DNA of 64,000 nucleotides from Triticum aestivum (Eukaryota > Streptophyta > Magnoliopsida > Poales > Poaceae): assembly GCF_018294505.1 (NCBI RefSeq), contig NC_057812.1:61822013-61886012 (forward strand). The letters run 5' to 3'. The translations under genes and the position numbers were made by a program. The notes beneath the pieces were generated by a model. That model had not been told where the DNA came from. It saw only the letters and a list, made by a program, of their open reading frames with translations, and did no database searches. Within the stretch, counting starts at the first letter, position 1; each line of letters begins with the position of its first letter. Positions 46,607 through 58,191 of the stretch are shown piece after piece.

Positions 46607-49306
46607 TGTAACATCCCAAATTTTCAATTTGGAATGTTATACATTAGATCACCAACATATCATATTTTATTGCTTTTGGCCTGATCCAGAAATTCTACGC
46701 CACTCAAGGACCCACGGAGAGAGTTGGGGATTTTTTTATTTTCATATTTGAGTTTTCTCAAATTTTGAAAGTAGGATCATTTGATTTTATTTATTTTATC
46801 TTCAATTATTTCTATTATAAAAATATGAGAGAGGGAATAAAATGACTTTCCCAAAATAAAGAAATATTGAGGATTTAATAAAAAAATGAAATAAGATTTT
46901 ATTTCAGAGTTTCTGGCTAGTTCTTTTTGAATTTAGGAAAAATGGCACGTTTTTCAAAACTGCATTTTAGGGCCAAGAAAATGTTCATCTCGTTCTAAAT
47001 ATTTTATTTAGGCGGTGAAAATTTATTTTGGCATTTTTAGTGTTTTATCTTATTTTCTAGAATTTTTTTAATTTCGGCGGAATTTTTTTTTAAGTACAGC
47101 GCGCCCGACTCGGCGGAAGGCCCAGCCAAGCCAGGCCAGGCCCGCGCCGCCGCTGCCTTTTCCCACGGGAGTCCGACCCGTCGCTGCCGCCGAGTCCAGC
47201 CGGGGCACGCCTCCCGAGGCCGACCCCGACCCGACGCCCCCTTCCCCAAGCCGCCGACGCCCCCCCTCTCTTAAATACCGCCCACCGCCATCGCCTCACC
47301 CCGCCACCCCGACCCACCCCGCCTCCCGCAGCAGCCACGCCGCCCGCCGCCGTGCACCTAGCCCGCCGCCGATGCCACCCCACCCCGCCGGAGCCCCGAG
47401 TTCCATCGGATTCTGACGAGGTAGCCGCCGTCCGCCGCCGGTTTTCGGAAGAAAACCGATTCGGTTTTTTGAAAACCCTAGTTTTTTTAGTTAGATCGGT
47501 TTTTTTGTTTTTTCTCGGTTCACTTTTTTAGCGAGCATTCGCTCATTCATTTGTTTTAGCGGACGAGTTCACCATTTAGTTTTAGTTAACGAATGTTTGT
47601 TCGTTAATCTGTTCGTCAGTTTTTCTTTTTCTCGGATTTTCCGCGATTATTTCTGATCGTGATTTCTGATCCGATTTTCGTTTTAGTATAACTTTTCGCT
47701 CGTTTATTGGAATCAGGCGATTCAAGTGCCTAGAGTTTCGTTTCGAAACCCTCTTTCCGTTTAACCAACTCAAACAAGTTTTTGCTTATGTAAAATTTGA
47801 CTTAAGTCTAGATTAGTAAACGAAGCTTGTTTCTTTCGCCGTTTGACTTTCATTGTTTCGTTCGATTTGTTTCTTTTTGCAAACCGGAGTTCTTAAGTTG
47901 AACTTTTTGGTTAGATCTCTTATTTTAGTTTTATCTGTGCATTAGATGAGTGCTTATTGTATGCTTGTTTGTTTGCGTTAGAGTACCCGGAGTGCGCCGC
48001 TTGCTACCTCAAATCTCTAGGTTTCATGGATCATCGGCAAGGCAAGTAACACTTTCATCATACCTCTTTACTACCCAGTTTTATTGCATTAGATCAATCC
48101 TCAAACAATTGCATGAATAGGATTTGAATAAATTGTGGGTTGGGAAGTAGATGAGGTAGTACCTACACACCTGTTTATTATCAAACCTTTGGGAGTTACT
48201 TCTACGTTTGCTTATGCTATACTATGCTAGTAGACGTGGATTGGGTGAGTGTATCCATGACAGATGTGAGATTATTATTTAATGGTTTACTTAAGGTGGC
48301 AACTTTAACACACATCTGGGTGGATTGAGGCACCTGGGTATTCCAGCGATTGCCTGTTTTTCTTTATGGTCCGCCACCCAGGCTCAAAGGGATCATGAGA
48401 TTATTCATGCTAGAAACTTCCGTGTGCAGCCACAAGCTACTATGGGCTCTAGCATAGTTAATTAAGTCGTGCGAACTCTTACAGTGGTAGACTAGCAGAT
48501 GTAGGGGAAAGTAGGTGTAACGGTCTACCCGATCGTAAGGTGCTAGCGCTTCTGAAAGACTATGTCTCGATCATCCGTTTCTCAAACACCATGTAGTGCA
48601 AGAATCCCAATGGAGGAGATCGAGTCTTGTGGGCAAAAGTGTGCAAACCTCTGCAGAGTGTATAAACTAATCATGATTAGTCGTGTCCCCAGTTAAGGAT
48701 GTCTTGAGTATCTAGTACTTGGATTATCATGTGAATCTGATCATGTGACTTTAATTAATTTTGTTGGGTTTTAATGATGGTGCTTAATTGGGATTGAGCG
48801 GGTGTCTACACTCTCAATGTTTAACAACCACCATGTTAGTTAAATAAAATTTATTCCTTTGCAGTAGGGAAAAATTAGGTTTACGCAAAACTGTAACCAT
48901 AGAGCTTTCCACCAGCCATATATGCATGTAGTATAGCCTATTTCTGTTCATTACTCTCTATGTGTTATTGCCAGCATATTCCATGTGCTGACCTGTTTTC
49001 GGGCTACAACGTTCATGTTGCAGATTTTTCAGACGACGAGTAAGGTGCCTTAGGTCGTGGTTCTATAGTTAGTGATGTCGTTGGAGTTGATGGACTCACT
49101 TATCTTCCAAGCCTTCCGCTGTTATCTTTATTAGATGGCCTTAAGCCATATTATTTGCAATAAGTTCTCTTTGGAGACATCCGATGTAATAAGTGTGTGA
49201 TTGCTACTCTGTTATAAATCCTTCAAGTACTGTGCGTGTCAGCATTACTGATCCAGGGATGACACTGAAGCACAGAGATCGGACTGTTTGAGGTCTGGTC
49301 GCCACA
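46607..49306 (+). repeat. D 5' LTR
   Basis: 2700 bp with a GC-rich segment at 47090-47440 and AT-rich flanks. The first 32 bp form an inverted repeat (46610-46638). Open frames in the GC-rich part have no protein support. Confidence 0.93.
46610..46638 (+). other. terminal hairpin of D 5' LTR
   Basis: AACATCCCAAATT pairs with AATTTGGAATGTT, with one C/A mismatch. It is shorter than its counterpart in the 3' LTR (58650-58686). Confidence 0.6.
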
Positions 49307-49309
49307 AGA

Positions 49310-49321
49310 TGGTATCAGAGC
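49310..49321 (+). promoter_or_regulatory. D primer-binding site
   Basis: TGGTATCAGAGC, 3 nt after the LTR, matches the 3' end complement of initiator methionine tRNA (family knowledge). Confidence 0.88.
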
Positions 49322-49414
49322 ACACGCTGACTGTAGGACACGACCACTAAGATAAAGCCCTAGATCACTACTCTCTTCTCATTTCTGACTCCTCATCTTT
49401 TCTACTCTTTTAGG

Positions 49415-50146
49415 ATGGTGGATGCAAGGAACAAGTTCACGCAACCGGATGAATATACACCCTTTGGACGCCACCTGAAGGAAGTCACTAAGTACCTGAA
49501 CATCGGAGTACGAATCTGGACCTACAACGCAACTTTACCCAAGGAGGAGCGTTGGATGATCCAAGTTCAAGTTCTAGGAAAGACATTCACGCCAGTCACT
49601 AAGCCTATAGAGTTTTCCTTTGATGCACCAACCTGGAGTCTAGGAAAGAGCATGGAATCCCACATCACCATGGGACGTATTCGAGAAGTTTACCACAATG
49701 ATCTCAAGGATACTATCTACCAGATTTGTGGGCGCTGAGATGAGCAATGGGAGATGATCAGCACCAGGAAGGATAGCTCAATCGCAGCTTTTATCCAGGA
49801 GTTAAACCAGCACATTTGACGCCAGGAGAAGCAAATGTGCGCAGGCATGATAGATCTGAAGAAGGCGATGACAAGAATCACGGAACTGGAGGAAAAACTC
49901 AAGGCTACATGTGAAGATTATGCGGAGGAAATCGAAGTATTAGTGGGGAAGAATGACGACCTGACTAAAAAGATTGGAATATTCATGGGAGACCCCACAC
50001 CAGTAGAAGAAGACGAAGAACCCAAGGAGATTTGCCCGGAGGACTACATCATCATCGACGACACCGAATCTGACCTGAGCAATGATGACTTTGAAGACGA
50101 AGCTGGAGCAGATATCATGGAGTCTGCAACCAAGGGATATTTTTAG
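49415..50146 (+). pseudogene. D extra ORF upstream of gag, function unknown
   Basis: One frame from ATG at 49415 to TAG at 50146 (243 codons) is interrupted only by TGA at 49736 and TGA at 49817, each one transition away from CGA. The N-terminal half reads DEYTPFGRHLKEVTKYLNIG and VLGKTFTPVTKPIEFSFDAP. The C-terminal half is coiled-coil-like (MTRITELEEKLKATCEDYAE) with an acidic end (DDTESDLSNDDFEDE). It lies between the primer-binding site and gag, about 200 bp before gag. I recall similar leading ORFs in related grass elements but no function. No gag, protease or envelope motif is seen. Confidence 0.65.
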
Positions 50147-50345
50147 TAGACCACCATATCAGTAGTAGTATTCGACCATGTAAATAGAGTAGTCCGAGCA
50201 CTTTTATAATGATAGTTAGAACGATTGTATGCCTTGCTTGATTGAATGAAGTGATTTTGTTTGCAATTGCCTCATGTGCATATGGGTAGTGTTTTCTCTA
50301 TAGACCTCAATCTATTCTATACTCTCATCTTTACTAAACCGTCAG

Positions 50346-51340
50346 ATGCCGCCGAGACGTGACCCCGGATTTGCATTCCACCGGAGCTCACTCAGTTGAT
50401 TCAGCAGCAGAATACCCTAATGTAGTTGTTAGTTCAGAACCTAGGCAACAACAACAAAAACAACAACAACAACCCACCACCACCATCACCTGTTGATCAC
50501 TTAACCCGTTTCCTTAGACTGAATCCACCGGTGTTCTCCAGTAGCACCGATCCTATAGTAGAAGATGATTGGCTCCGCAAGATTGGAAGGGAGTTAACCA
50601 CTACAGGATGTACTGACGCTGAGAAGGTGCATTTTGCCGCACATCAGTTGGATGGACCAGCAGCATCATGGTGGGAGAATTACACTGCCACCTACCCTAT
50701 AGCCATAGTGACATGGGACCAATTTCAGCAGACTTTCCGTACATCCCATGTTTCAGCAGGAGCTATGTCCATGAAGAAGCGTGAGTTTCGCAACTTGTGC
50801 CAAGGAGAACGGACAGTTGGCCAATATGTGGATGACTTCAGTAAGTTAGCACGTTATGCCCCGGATGACGTTGCTACGGATGCAGCTAAGCAGGAGAAGT
50901 TTCTGGAAGGACTGAATGATGAGCTGAGCATGCAGTTGATGGTAGCAACTTTCAACAACTACCAGGAACTGGTAGATCGTGCTCTTATTATTGGAGGGAA
51001 GCAGCAGCAGATTGAGAACTGCAAGAGGAAGTATGGACAAGGGAAGTACAATTCAGGAGATCAGCAGAAGCCACGATTTACCCCAAAATCGGGGGGACAT
51101 TTTTAGCATACCCATGGAGGAGGGAATTCGCATAATCATAATGGCCCCAAGAACGGAAATGGGAATGGGGGAAGCAACGGTCAGAACCGTACCAACCCAT
51201 CAACCCCAGCCAAGAGAGACCTGAGCCAAGTCACTTGTTATAAGTGTCAGAAGACTGGACATTATGCCAATGAATGTCCTGAAGCCCAGAATGGAAATGG
51301 CAATGGAAGCTCTAGGAAGAAGCCGAATCCTTTCAACAGG
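50346..51340 (+). pseudogene. D gag with zinc knuckle
   Basis: ATG at 50346 (MPPRRDPGFAFH) changes frame within about 50 bp. From 50371 the frame passes a TAG at about 50420 and is open to a TAG at 51104. The capsid block DWLRKIGRELTTTGCTDAEK with HQLDGPAASWWENY fits Retrotrans_gag. LCQGERTVGQYVDDFSKLAR and the block FLEGLNDELSMQLM follow. The CCHC knuckle CYKCQKTGHYANEC is at 51236-51277 in the same frame beyond the TAG. Confidence 0.88.
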
Positions 51341-51346
51341 GGACAG

Positions 51347-51660
51347 GTGAACCACGTTAGCGTGGAGGAGGTTGAAGCCCAGCCAGATGCGGTAATAGGT
51401 AAGTTTTTGGTTAAGTCATTTACTGCAATCGTTCTTTTTGATACTGGTGCATCGCATTCATACATATCAAGGGGATTTGTGGATAAGTATAAACTGCCCA
51501 CCATGGTTCTTAGAACACATATGTTAGTAAGCTCACCAGGAGCGGAGTATATGGCCAGTCGAGGATGTTTTCAAGTGCCATTGAGTATAGGTAGGCATGT
51601 GTTCCCCTTGGATTTTAATCATTTTGGAATCGCAAGGTCTGGATGTAATTCTGGGTATGG
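51347..51660 (+). pseudogene. D aspartic protease
   Basis: Same frame as gag. DTGAS, the catalytic loop, is at 51440-51454, followed by HSYISRGF. A frameshift at about 51650 moves the next block, [19 protein letters not shown], into the reverse transcriptase frame. Confidence 0.85.
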
Positions 51661-52740
51661 ATTGGCTATCGATGTATGGAGGAAACATCGATTGCGCCAG
51701 TAAGTCAATTTTGCTTACCACCCCGGAAGGGAGGAGGATCAAGTATGTATCAAGACATGAGCCGAGGAAGACACAAGTAAATACCTTATCAGGAGTTGTG
51801 CAGGAGGAAGTACTAGTGGTGAAGGATTTCCCTAATGTATTTCCAGAGGAGTTGCCAGGCATGCCACCGGATAGAGACATTGAGTTTTTGATTGAGCTTT
51901 TGCCAGGCACAGGGCCGATAGCTAAGAGACCATACCGGATGCCCGCACAGGATTTGGAGGAAATTAAGAAGCAGATTAAGGAGTTATTCGATAAAGGCTA
52001 TATTCGCCCAAGTTCTTCAACTTGGGGATCGCCAATACTTCTAGTGGAGAAGAAGGATGGATCATTGAGGATGGTTGTTGCTTATCGAGGATTAAATGAA
52101 GTAACAATTAAGAACAAGTACCCACTGCCGATGATCAAAGATCTGTTTGACCAATTGCACGGAGCTAAGGTATTTTCCAAGATCGATTTGCGATCAGGAT
52201 ACCATCAGTTGAAGATTAGAGAGCAGGATATACTTAAGAAGGCTTCTACCACCAGGTTCGGGCTGTATGAGTATACCGTTATGTCATTTGGTCTGACTAA
52301 CGCACCTGCCTATTTCATGAACATGATGAACAAGGTGTTTATGGAGTTTCTGGATAAGTTCGCCATGGTGTTCATTGACGATATTTTGGTCTACTCAAAG
52401 AATGAAGAAGAACATAAGGAGCATTTGAGTTTGGTACTAGAGAAGCTCAGAGAATATCAGTTGTACCCCAAGTTCAGCAAATGTGAGTTTTGGTTGAAGG
52501 AAGTTGGATTCCTCGGTCATGTTATATCCGGAGAAGGAATAGCAGTAGATCCCACCAAGGTTGACACTATGACAAATTGGGAAGCCCCAACAACAGTTGG
52601 AGAGATCCGGAGTTTTCTTGGACATGCGGGATACTACTGAAGATTCATTGAAAATTTCTGGAAGATTGCAAAACCTATGACGAAGTTGTTGAAGAAGGAT
52701 ACCAAGTTCAAATGGGCTGAAGATGTGAGGCCAGTTTCCA
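51661..52740 (+). pseudogene. D reverse transcriptase
   Basis: Open frame to 52640. [20 protein letters not shown] and [20 protein letters not shown] start the domain. [17 protein letters not shown] carries the first catalytic aspartate and FIDDILVYS (FIDD at 52371-52382) the other two. AYRGLNEVT has Ala where the family usually has Asp, a change outside the catalytic triad. A TGA at 52638, one transition from CGA, ends the frame in the [12 protein letters not shown] block. A frameshift follows near 52730. Catalytic residues are all present. Confidence 0.9.
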
Positions 52741-53200
52741 AGAGTTGAAGAAACGTTTGATTACATCGCGAGTGTTGATTCTGCCAGGTCAGCACAAGGA
52801 TTATGAGGTATATTGCGACGCTTCACATCGAGGACTTGGAGCAGTGCTTATGCAGGAGGGAAGAGTTGTTTCATATGCCTCACGACAGCTTAAGCCCCAT
52901 GAGTTGAATTATGCTACACACGACTTGGAGTTAGTAGCCGTAGTGCACGCATTGAAGACGTGGAGACATTTTCTCATTGGAAACCATTGTGAGGTGTACA
53001 CGGATCACAAGAGTTTGAAGTACATCTTCGCGCAGAAAGAGTTGAATCTCAGGCAAAGGAGATGGTAGGAGCTCATCAAGGATTATGATATTGATGTTGC
53101 ATTATCATCTCAGAAAGGCTAACATAGTAGCTGACGCATTGAGCCGCAAGAGCCATGTCAACACACTAATGACCGTTACTAAAGGAGTTAGCCAAGGATC
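52741..53200 (+). pseudogene. D RNase H
   Basis: [20 protein letters not shown] holds the first acidic residue. [20 protein letters not shown] and [12 protein letters not shown] carry the other acidic positions. A TAG at 53066 and frame changes near 53095 break the tail, which would read ADALSRKSH. Confidence 0.88.
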
Positions 53201-54445
53201 TTCGTGAGCTATGTTTGGAGATAGTTCCGAGACGCTATGTAGCAGCATTGGAGATTCATTCTACTTTGATGGATAAGATCAGAGAAGCTCGGAAGATTGA
53301 CAAGGAGATTGCCACTATAAAGGAGAAGGTGAGCAAGGGAAAAGTTAAAGGATTTCATGAGGATGAACACGATACCTTATGGTTTGAGGACCGCGTTTAT
53401 GTGCCTAATGATCCGGAGATCGGGAAGTTGATTTTGCAAGAGGCCCATGATTCGCCGTACTCGATTCACCCAGGAAATACCAAGATGTATTTGGATTTGA
53501 AAGACACTTTCTGGTGGACCGGAATGAAGAAGGATATTGCAGAGTATGTAGTAGTTTGTGATGTATGTCAGAGAGTGAAGGCAGAGCATCAAAAGCTAGC
53601 AGGATTGCTACACCTAATTGCCGATACCCGGATGGAAGTGGGATAAGCTAGGCATGGATTTTATCACGGGATTACCCAGGACCCGTTCAGGCTATGACTC
53701 GATATGGGTTGTAGTCGATCGCTTGACGAAGGTAGCTCATTTCATCCCAGTGAAGACCACTTACACCAGTGCTAAGTTGGCAAAGATATACATGACCAGG
53801 ATCGTATGTCCGCATGGAGTTCCAAGGAGCATTGTATCAGATAGAGGAACCCAGTTTACCTCAAAGTTCTGGAATCATTTGCACGAAACCTTGGGTACCA
53901 GATTAGAGTTCAGTACAGCTTTCCATCCGCAGACAGATGGGCAAACCGAGAGAGTCAATCAGATTTTAGAGGATATGCTGAGAGCTTGTGCGCTAGATTA
54001 TGGACCTAGTTGGGATGACAACTTGCCATATGCGGAGTTCTCTTACAACAATAGTTATCAATCCCCTTTTGAAGCCTTGTACAGAAGAAGGTGTAGAACA
54101 CCATTGTCGTGGGATGAAGTTGGAGACCGCGAGTTGTTTGGACCAGATTTGATTAAGGATTCTGAACAGAAGGTGAAGTTAATTCGAGATAGACTCAAGG
54201 TAGCCGAGTCCAAGCAGAAGAGCTATGCAGATTCTAAACGCAAGGAGACAATTTACGAAGCCGGAGATAGAGTTTATCTTCGTGTATCTCCACTTCGAGG
54301 AGTTAAGCGCTTTGGGGTCAAGGGAAAGTTAGCGCCACATTTTGTGGGACCATACAAAGTTTTGGAACGCATGGGAGAAGTTGCTTATAAATTGGAATTG
54401 CCCGAGGGATTGTCAGGGGTTCACGATGTGTTCCACATTTCCTAG
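53201..54445 (+). pseudogene. D integrase
   Basis: The HHCC zinc domain (HDSPYSIHPG ... CDVCQ) is at about 53445-53575. The catalytic triad is Asp at 53657-53659, Asp at 53840-53842 and Glu at 53948-53950. Thus 35 residues separate the last two, a DD35E core. LAPHFVGPYKVLERMGEVAY marks the C-terminal part. A frameshift at about 53620-53640 puts the zinc domain and core in different frames. A TAG at 54443 (one transition from CAG) falls in the VFHIS-LKK block. Confidence 0.92.
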
Positions 54446-54727
54446 TTGAAGAAGTGCCACGCAGAGATGGCGGATATACCGCTGAGAGATACAGTGCCGC
54501 TGGAAGCGATTCTGTTGGATAGTGATTTAACCTATGAGGAGAAACCAGTCAAGATTCTCGAGTATGCCAGCCGAGTCACCCGTGGCAAGGTTATCAAGTT
54601 TTGCAAAGTTTAGTGGAGCCACCACACCGAGGATGAAGCCACCTGGGAGTGAGAGGAAGATCTGCTGAAGGACCACCCTCACTTATTTTCTAGCCAAGAC
54701 GAATCTCGAGGGCGAGATTCATCTTAA
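54446..54727 (+). pseudogene. D chromodomain at integrase C-terminus
   Basis: In frame after the TAG: KPVKILEYASRVTRGKVIKF, then V-stop-WSHHTEDEATWE-stop-EEDLL to a TAA at 54725. The aromatic and W...W pattern fits the chromodomain of Tekay/Del chromoviruses, thought to guide insertion. The two stops are at 54611 and 54650. Confidence 0.82.
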
Positions 54728-54733
54728 GGGGGT
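54724..54733 (+). other. D polypurine tract, left half
   Basis: TTAAGGGGGT is cut by CACTA-3 and resumes as GGTAGGTT at 58639-58646, before the 3' LTR. It primes plus-strand synthesis in LTR elements. Confidence 0.75.
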
Positions 54734-55096
54734 CACTACTAGGGAAAACCTTATACACAGAACTTTAGCAGTAGCGCGGGTCAAAGAAGCACGCTAGTGC
54801 TAAGTAGCAGTAGCGCGCATGTGCAAACCGCGCTGTAGATAAAGTTTTAGAAGTAGCGCGTCTTGTTCCAAACACGTTACTACTAAAATTCCCACGGCTT
54901 AGCCGATAGGCTCCACGTAGTAGTAGCGACCTATATTGAACCGCGCTACCGCTACTTTCTTTGTAGCAGCGCGTTTTAATCTAAACTGCTACTGCTAAAG
55001 GATATAAAATTAAATGGAAAGCACATACAAAGGTAATTGAAAATGAAAGAAATAGAATAAGGTGAAAGGAAAAAAATAAAATGTGAAGAAAACTAA

Positions 55097-55530
55097 ATGA
55101 AAAAGCGGAAAAAAGAGAAAGGAGTAGCAGTAGCGTGTATCCCAGAATGCGCTGTAGCTAACGTAGCAGTAGCGTGCTTTCTAGAACGCGCTACTGCTAC
55201 TTCTGACTTAACCACGGCGTTCGTCCCTCACCACTGCCACTTCCCCCAAATCCAACTCTCCACTCTCGCCGCCGCTGTCGCCCGTCGGCCGCCGCGCGCT
55301 CTCCGCACACCCTCTACGCCGCCCTGACCCCAGATTCAACGCCGCCCCCGCCCCGACCTCAACGCCGCCCCGGACGCCGCCCCCGACCCCGACCTCGACG
55401 CCGCCATCCGCCGCGCGCCCGAGCCCCGACCCCAACCTCGACGCCGCCTGCCCCTCCCTCATCGCAGGCACCCGAGGTGAGCACGCCTGCTCCTCCCTCT
55501 CCCCTACCTCTGCCTAGGGTTTCTTTATAT
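55097..55530. other. GC-rich leader in CACTA-3
   Basis: GACGCCGCC-type low-complexity repeats (55310-55460) next to subterminal repeats. May be a captured 5' UTR; no confident coding. Confidence 0.4.
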
Positions 55531-55934
55531 TTTATTGCATCAAATTAGTTAGGGTTCATGTAAGGCTGGAAACGAATCGGATGCGGATGCGGCTCAAATG
55601 AGTTAGGGTTCATGTAAGGGTGGAAACGAATCAAATTTCTAAGATGAATCATAAAACAAGTAAAATTTTACCACTTATTTCACTTTATAGTTGGATAATT
55701 GGAATATCCGCTACCACTTTCCACACCTAGCTTCATCAAATTAGATGGTAATTAGGGCAGTAGTTCCTAGGTACTAATTAGTTAGTAAGAACTAGGTACT
55801 AATTAGGTACTAGTTTATTTTTATTTATAGTAAGTTTATTTTTAATAAGAACTAGTTGAATTAATAGGACTACTTAATAAGAACTTGTTGCTATTTTTTT
55901 AGTTAAAGCAATTTATCCCGCATCGACGTGGACG

Positions 55935-56339
55935 ATGCCTATCCCGAATCCTCGTCGTCGATTCGGCGGAGGACGACACCTGCTTGACCAGATGGGCCAT
56001 GTCCGGGACTGGGCTCCGCCAGGGTGGTACTGGGAGGCGCTACCTACCGGGGGGTGTAGGTTGGTGAGGAGCCAACCTGTCATTGACCCGAACCTTCTTT
56101 GGTGGTGGTCGTGTGGGCCAATGACGGTCCAGAGGCTCGAGGACCCCACGGAGGTGGTGCGTCATCGTGTCAGTGAGGAGGACACGCACGTCCGTCGCTA
56201 CTTGTTTGCGTTGGAGCACAGGTTCTCCAATACCTGTCAAGTTCTCCAGGGATCTCACCGGAGCTATGATCCCATGATGGTTCCATCTCTGTGGGTGTCC
56301 ACCGCCCGCGCTGATACCCGTCGTGTGCTAGGGTTTTAG
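55935..56339 (+). CDS. captured tryptophan/arginine-rich ORF of unknown function
   Basis: An intact 134-codon frame from ATG at 55935 (MPIPNPRRRFGGGRHLLDQM) to a stop at 56339. It includes DWAPPGWYWEALPTGGCRLV and RHRVSEEDTHVRRYLFALEH. I recall comparable ORFs in other wheat CACTAs but no family. It precedes the B3-like exons by about 440 bp on the same strand and may be a first exon or a separate gene. It is not a TE protein by motif. Confidence 0.45.
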   Translation: MPIPNPRRRFGGGRHLLDQMGHVRDWAPPGWYWEALPTGGCRLVRSQPVIDPNLLWWWSCGPMTVQRLEDPTEVVRHRVSEEDTHVRRYLFALEHRFSNTCQVLQGSHRSYDPMMVPSLWVSTARADTRRVLGF

Positions 56340-56777
56340 TTGTATTAGTGATGTTATATGTATGACACTATTCGGGATATATTAGTGATAATATTCGACG
56401 ATGTATGGATGCATGAGATGATTTACTTTTGCTTATTGAATGCATGCTAATTTGAGTCCTATAGGATATTTTGAAATGTATATCTTGTGTTTCTCAAATA
56501 GGATATGTGCTTGCCCAAGTGGCCGGTCATGTTTGCAGGTTACACCTCCGAGTGGCCTATGTTTTGCCAGAGTGTTGATTCATTTCCGTTCTGGCAAATT
56601 TCAGGCGCTCGATATGTCCTATTTTAGCAAAGGTCATGCCGGATTTTTCCGTGAACTTTTGCATGACTTGTGCCAGAAGATGTAGGAAATATCGAGTGCC
56701 CCGGATTTGTGTGTTGAGTATCCTGGTAGTTTTCTTCGATCGATTTTCAATTAATGTTTTAACTATGAACATAGGAA

Positions 56778-58014
56778 ATGTCTGACGACGAAGGATTTCG
56801 GTATTTGCAAATATTGCGAAGACGAGCGCGGCCTGTGCGACGGAATCTTCCTAGATGATGATAGGCGCTTCAGCATCAAGCTGGATTGGAACTTCGAAGT
56901 GGATACAATAAGTCACAACGACAAGTCTTTGTTCGTAATTAAGCATGACATTTGCTTCATTTGCTTCAACTTATAATTTAAGCATGACATTAAGCATGAC
57001 AAGTCTTTTTTTACTATTCTACTAGCGTATCCCCTGCCATGCAAGAGTTTTTGTATTGAATAAGATAGGTTTCAGTCGTACTATGGAGGAAAAGAAAGTT
57101 TACTTGAAGACCGGGCATGGTTATATTTTCCACGCAAATTTATACAATTCATACGACTACACCTATTTTGGATGCAAAACATGGCGAGCACTATGCAAGA
57201 CTTATGCATTTGAGCCTGATATGGTTATCACCTTTGATATTCATCCGGAAGATGATATTGAAGGTAATACCGACATCTGGGTCGATGCGCAGACGCCTCC
57301 AGTTATACCATTATGTAAGTTTCTGAACCATATTTATGTCTTTGATATTGTTTATTCAAAAATAGTTGACAACTAATTTGTATTGTCAGCTTATTTCGGT
57401 GCAAGCAAACATGTCCAGCACTTGGTAGACAGGACCTACTACTATCCCGAGGCTGAACTAAACTGGGAGGAGCTAAGTCATTATGTTTCATGGCTTGAGG
57501 ATCTTGATACTGTCAAGACAAATTTTCTTCCTGCATTTAGAAATGTTAGTACTGAAAACGTGCGACCAATAGTGTTCGTAATGAACTACGGTCACATCTA
57601 TTTAGGAAGGATGGTAAGATTTTTACTATTTGTCCTCAGTGCATCTTTTGCATACATTATTTTTGAAGCTAAACTTCATTGCTAAGTATGTTACCATATG
57701 ATGTTCTTCAACAGGGACTCCCGATGAATGTTGTGCCTTATGGGATCGACACTAAAGGTACCATGAGTATTATTAGCTTACGGCCAAGATATCCTACAGA
57801 TTACTTTAGTGCATTCAAGATTAGCGACGGATGCTTAATAGTGCAAGACTGGAACAAATGTTTGATGGAGAAGCGCAGAGAAGTACTAGGGGGTAGCAAA
57901 CAGATGCGCTACCCACGATTAGGAGACAGGTTCATCTGCATGCTCCAACTTGATCAAGGAGGAGAGCTACACATGTTTTATGTTATTTTACCTAAGAGAG
58001 AGCAGCAGGAGTGA
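56778..58014 (+). pseudogene. captured plant gene, four exons, possible B3-domain-like protein (copy 2)
   Basis: Exons: 56778 to about 56912, 57026-57314, 57390-57613 and 57715-58014. Exons 2-4 are open, with GT...AG borders and the same phases as copy 1 (14001-15246, opposite strand). Exon 1 starts MSDDEG but needs a frame change before the cysteine pair CKYCED, and its donor reads ATAAGT where copy 1 has GTAAGT. So exon 1 is broken twice. In exon 3 the codon that is TAG in copy 1 is an intact TAC. Exon 2 shows GYIFHANLYNSYDYTYFGC, and exon 4 LGDRFICMLQLDQGGELHMF. A B3-like fold is inference. Confidence 0.7.
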
Positions 58015-58191
58015 TTAGCTAGCTAGAAATGAGTTTGAGGATGATGATGTGCTACACTATTACTATGATGATAAAATAGCTAGTGTTGGTGGTAATGACT
58101 ATGATGATTATTATTAGCTAGTGTTAGTAGTGATTAAATAAATACTGTTGGTGGTAATGACTATGATGATGATTAAATAGCTTGTGCTGGC

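Noticed and set aside
47037..47383. Gly/Arg/Ala-rich frames on the minus strand
   Set aside because: In D's 5' LTR. The matching 3' LTR region (59034-59518) has different, shifted frames, so not conserved as protein.
55935..56339. Intact ORF as a functional host gene
   Set aside because: Lies wholly inside CACTA-3, with no recognised family and a broken downstream gene. Kept as a captured ORF only.
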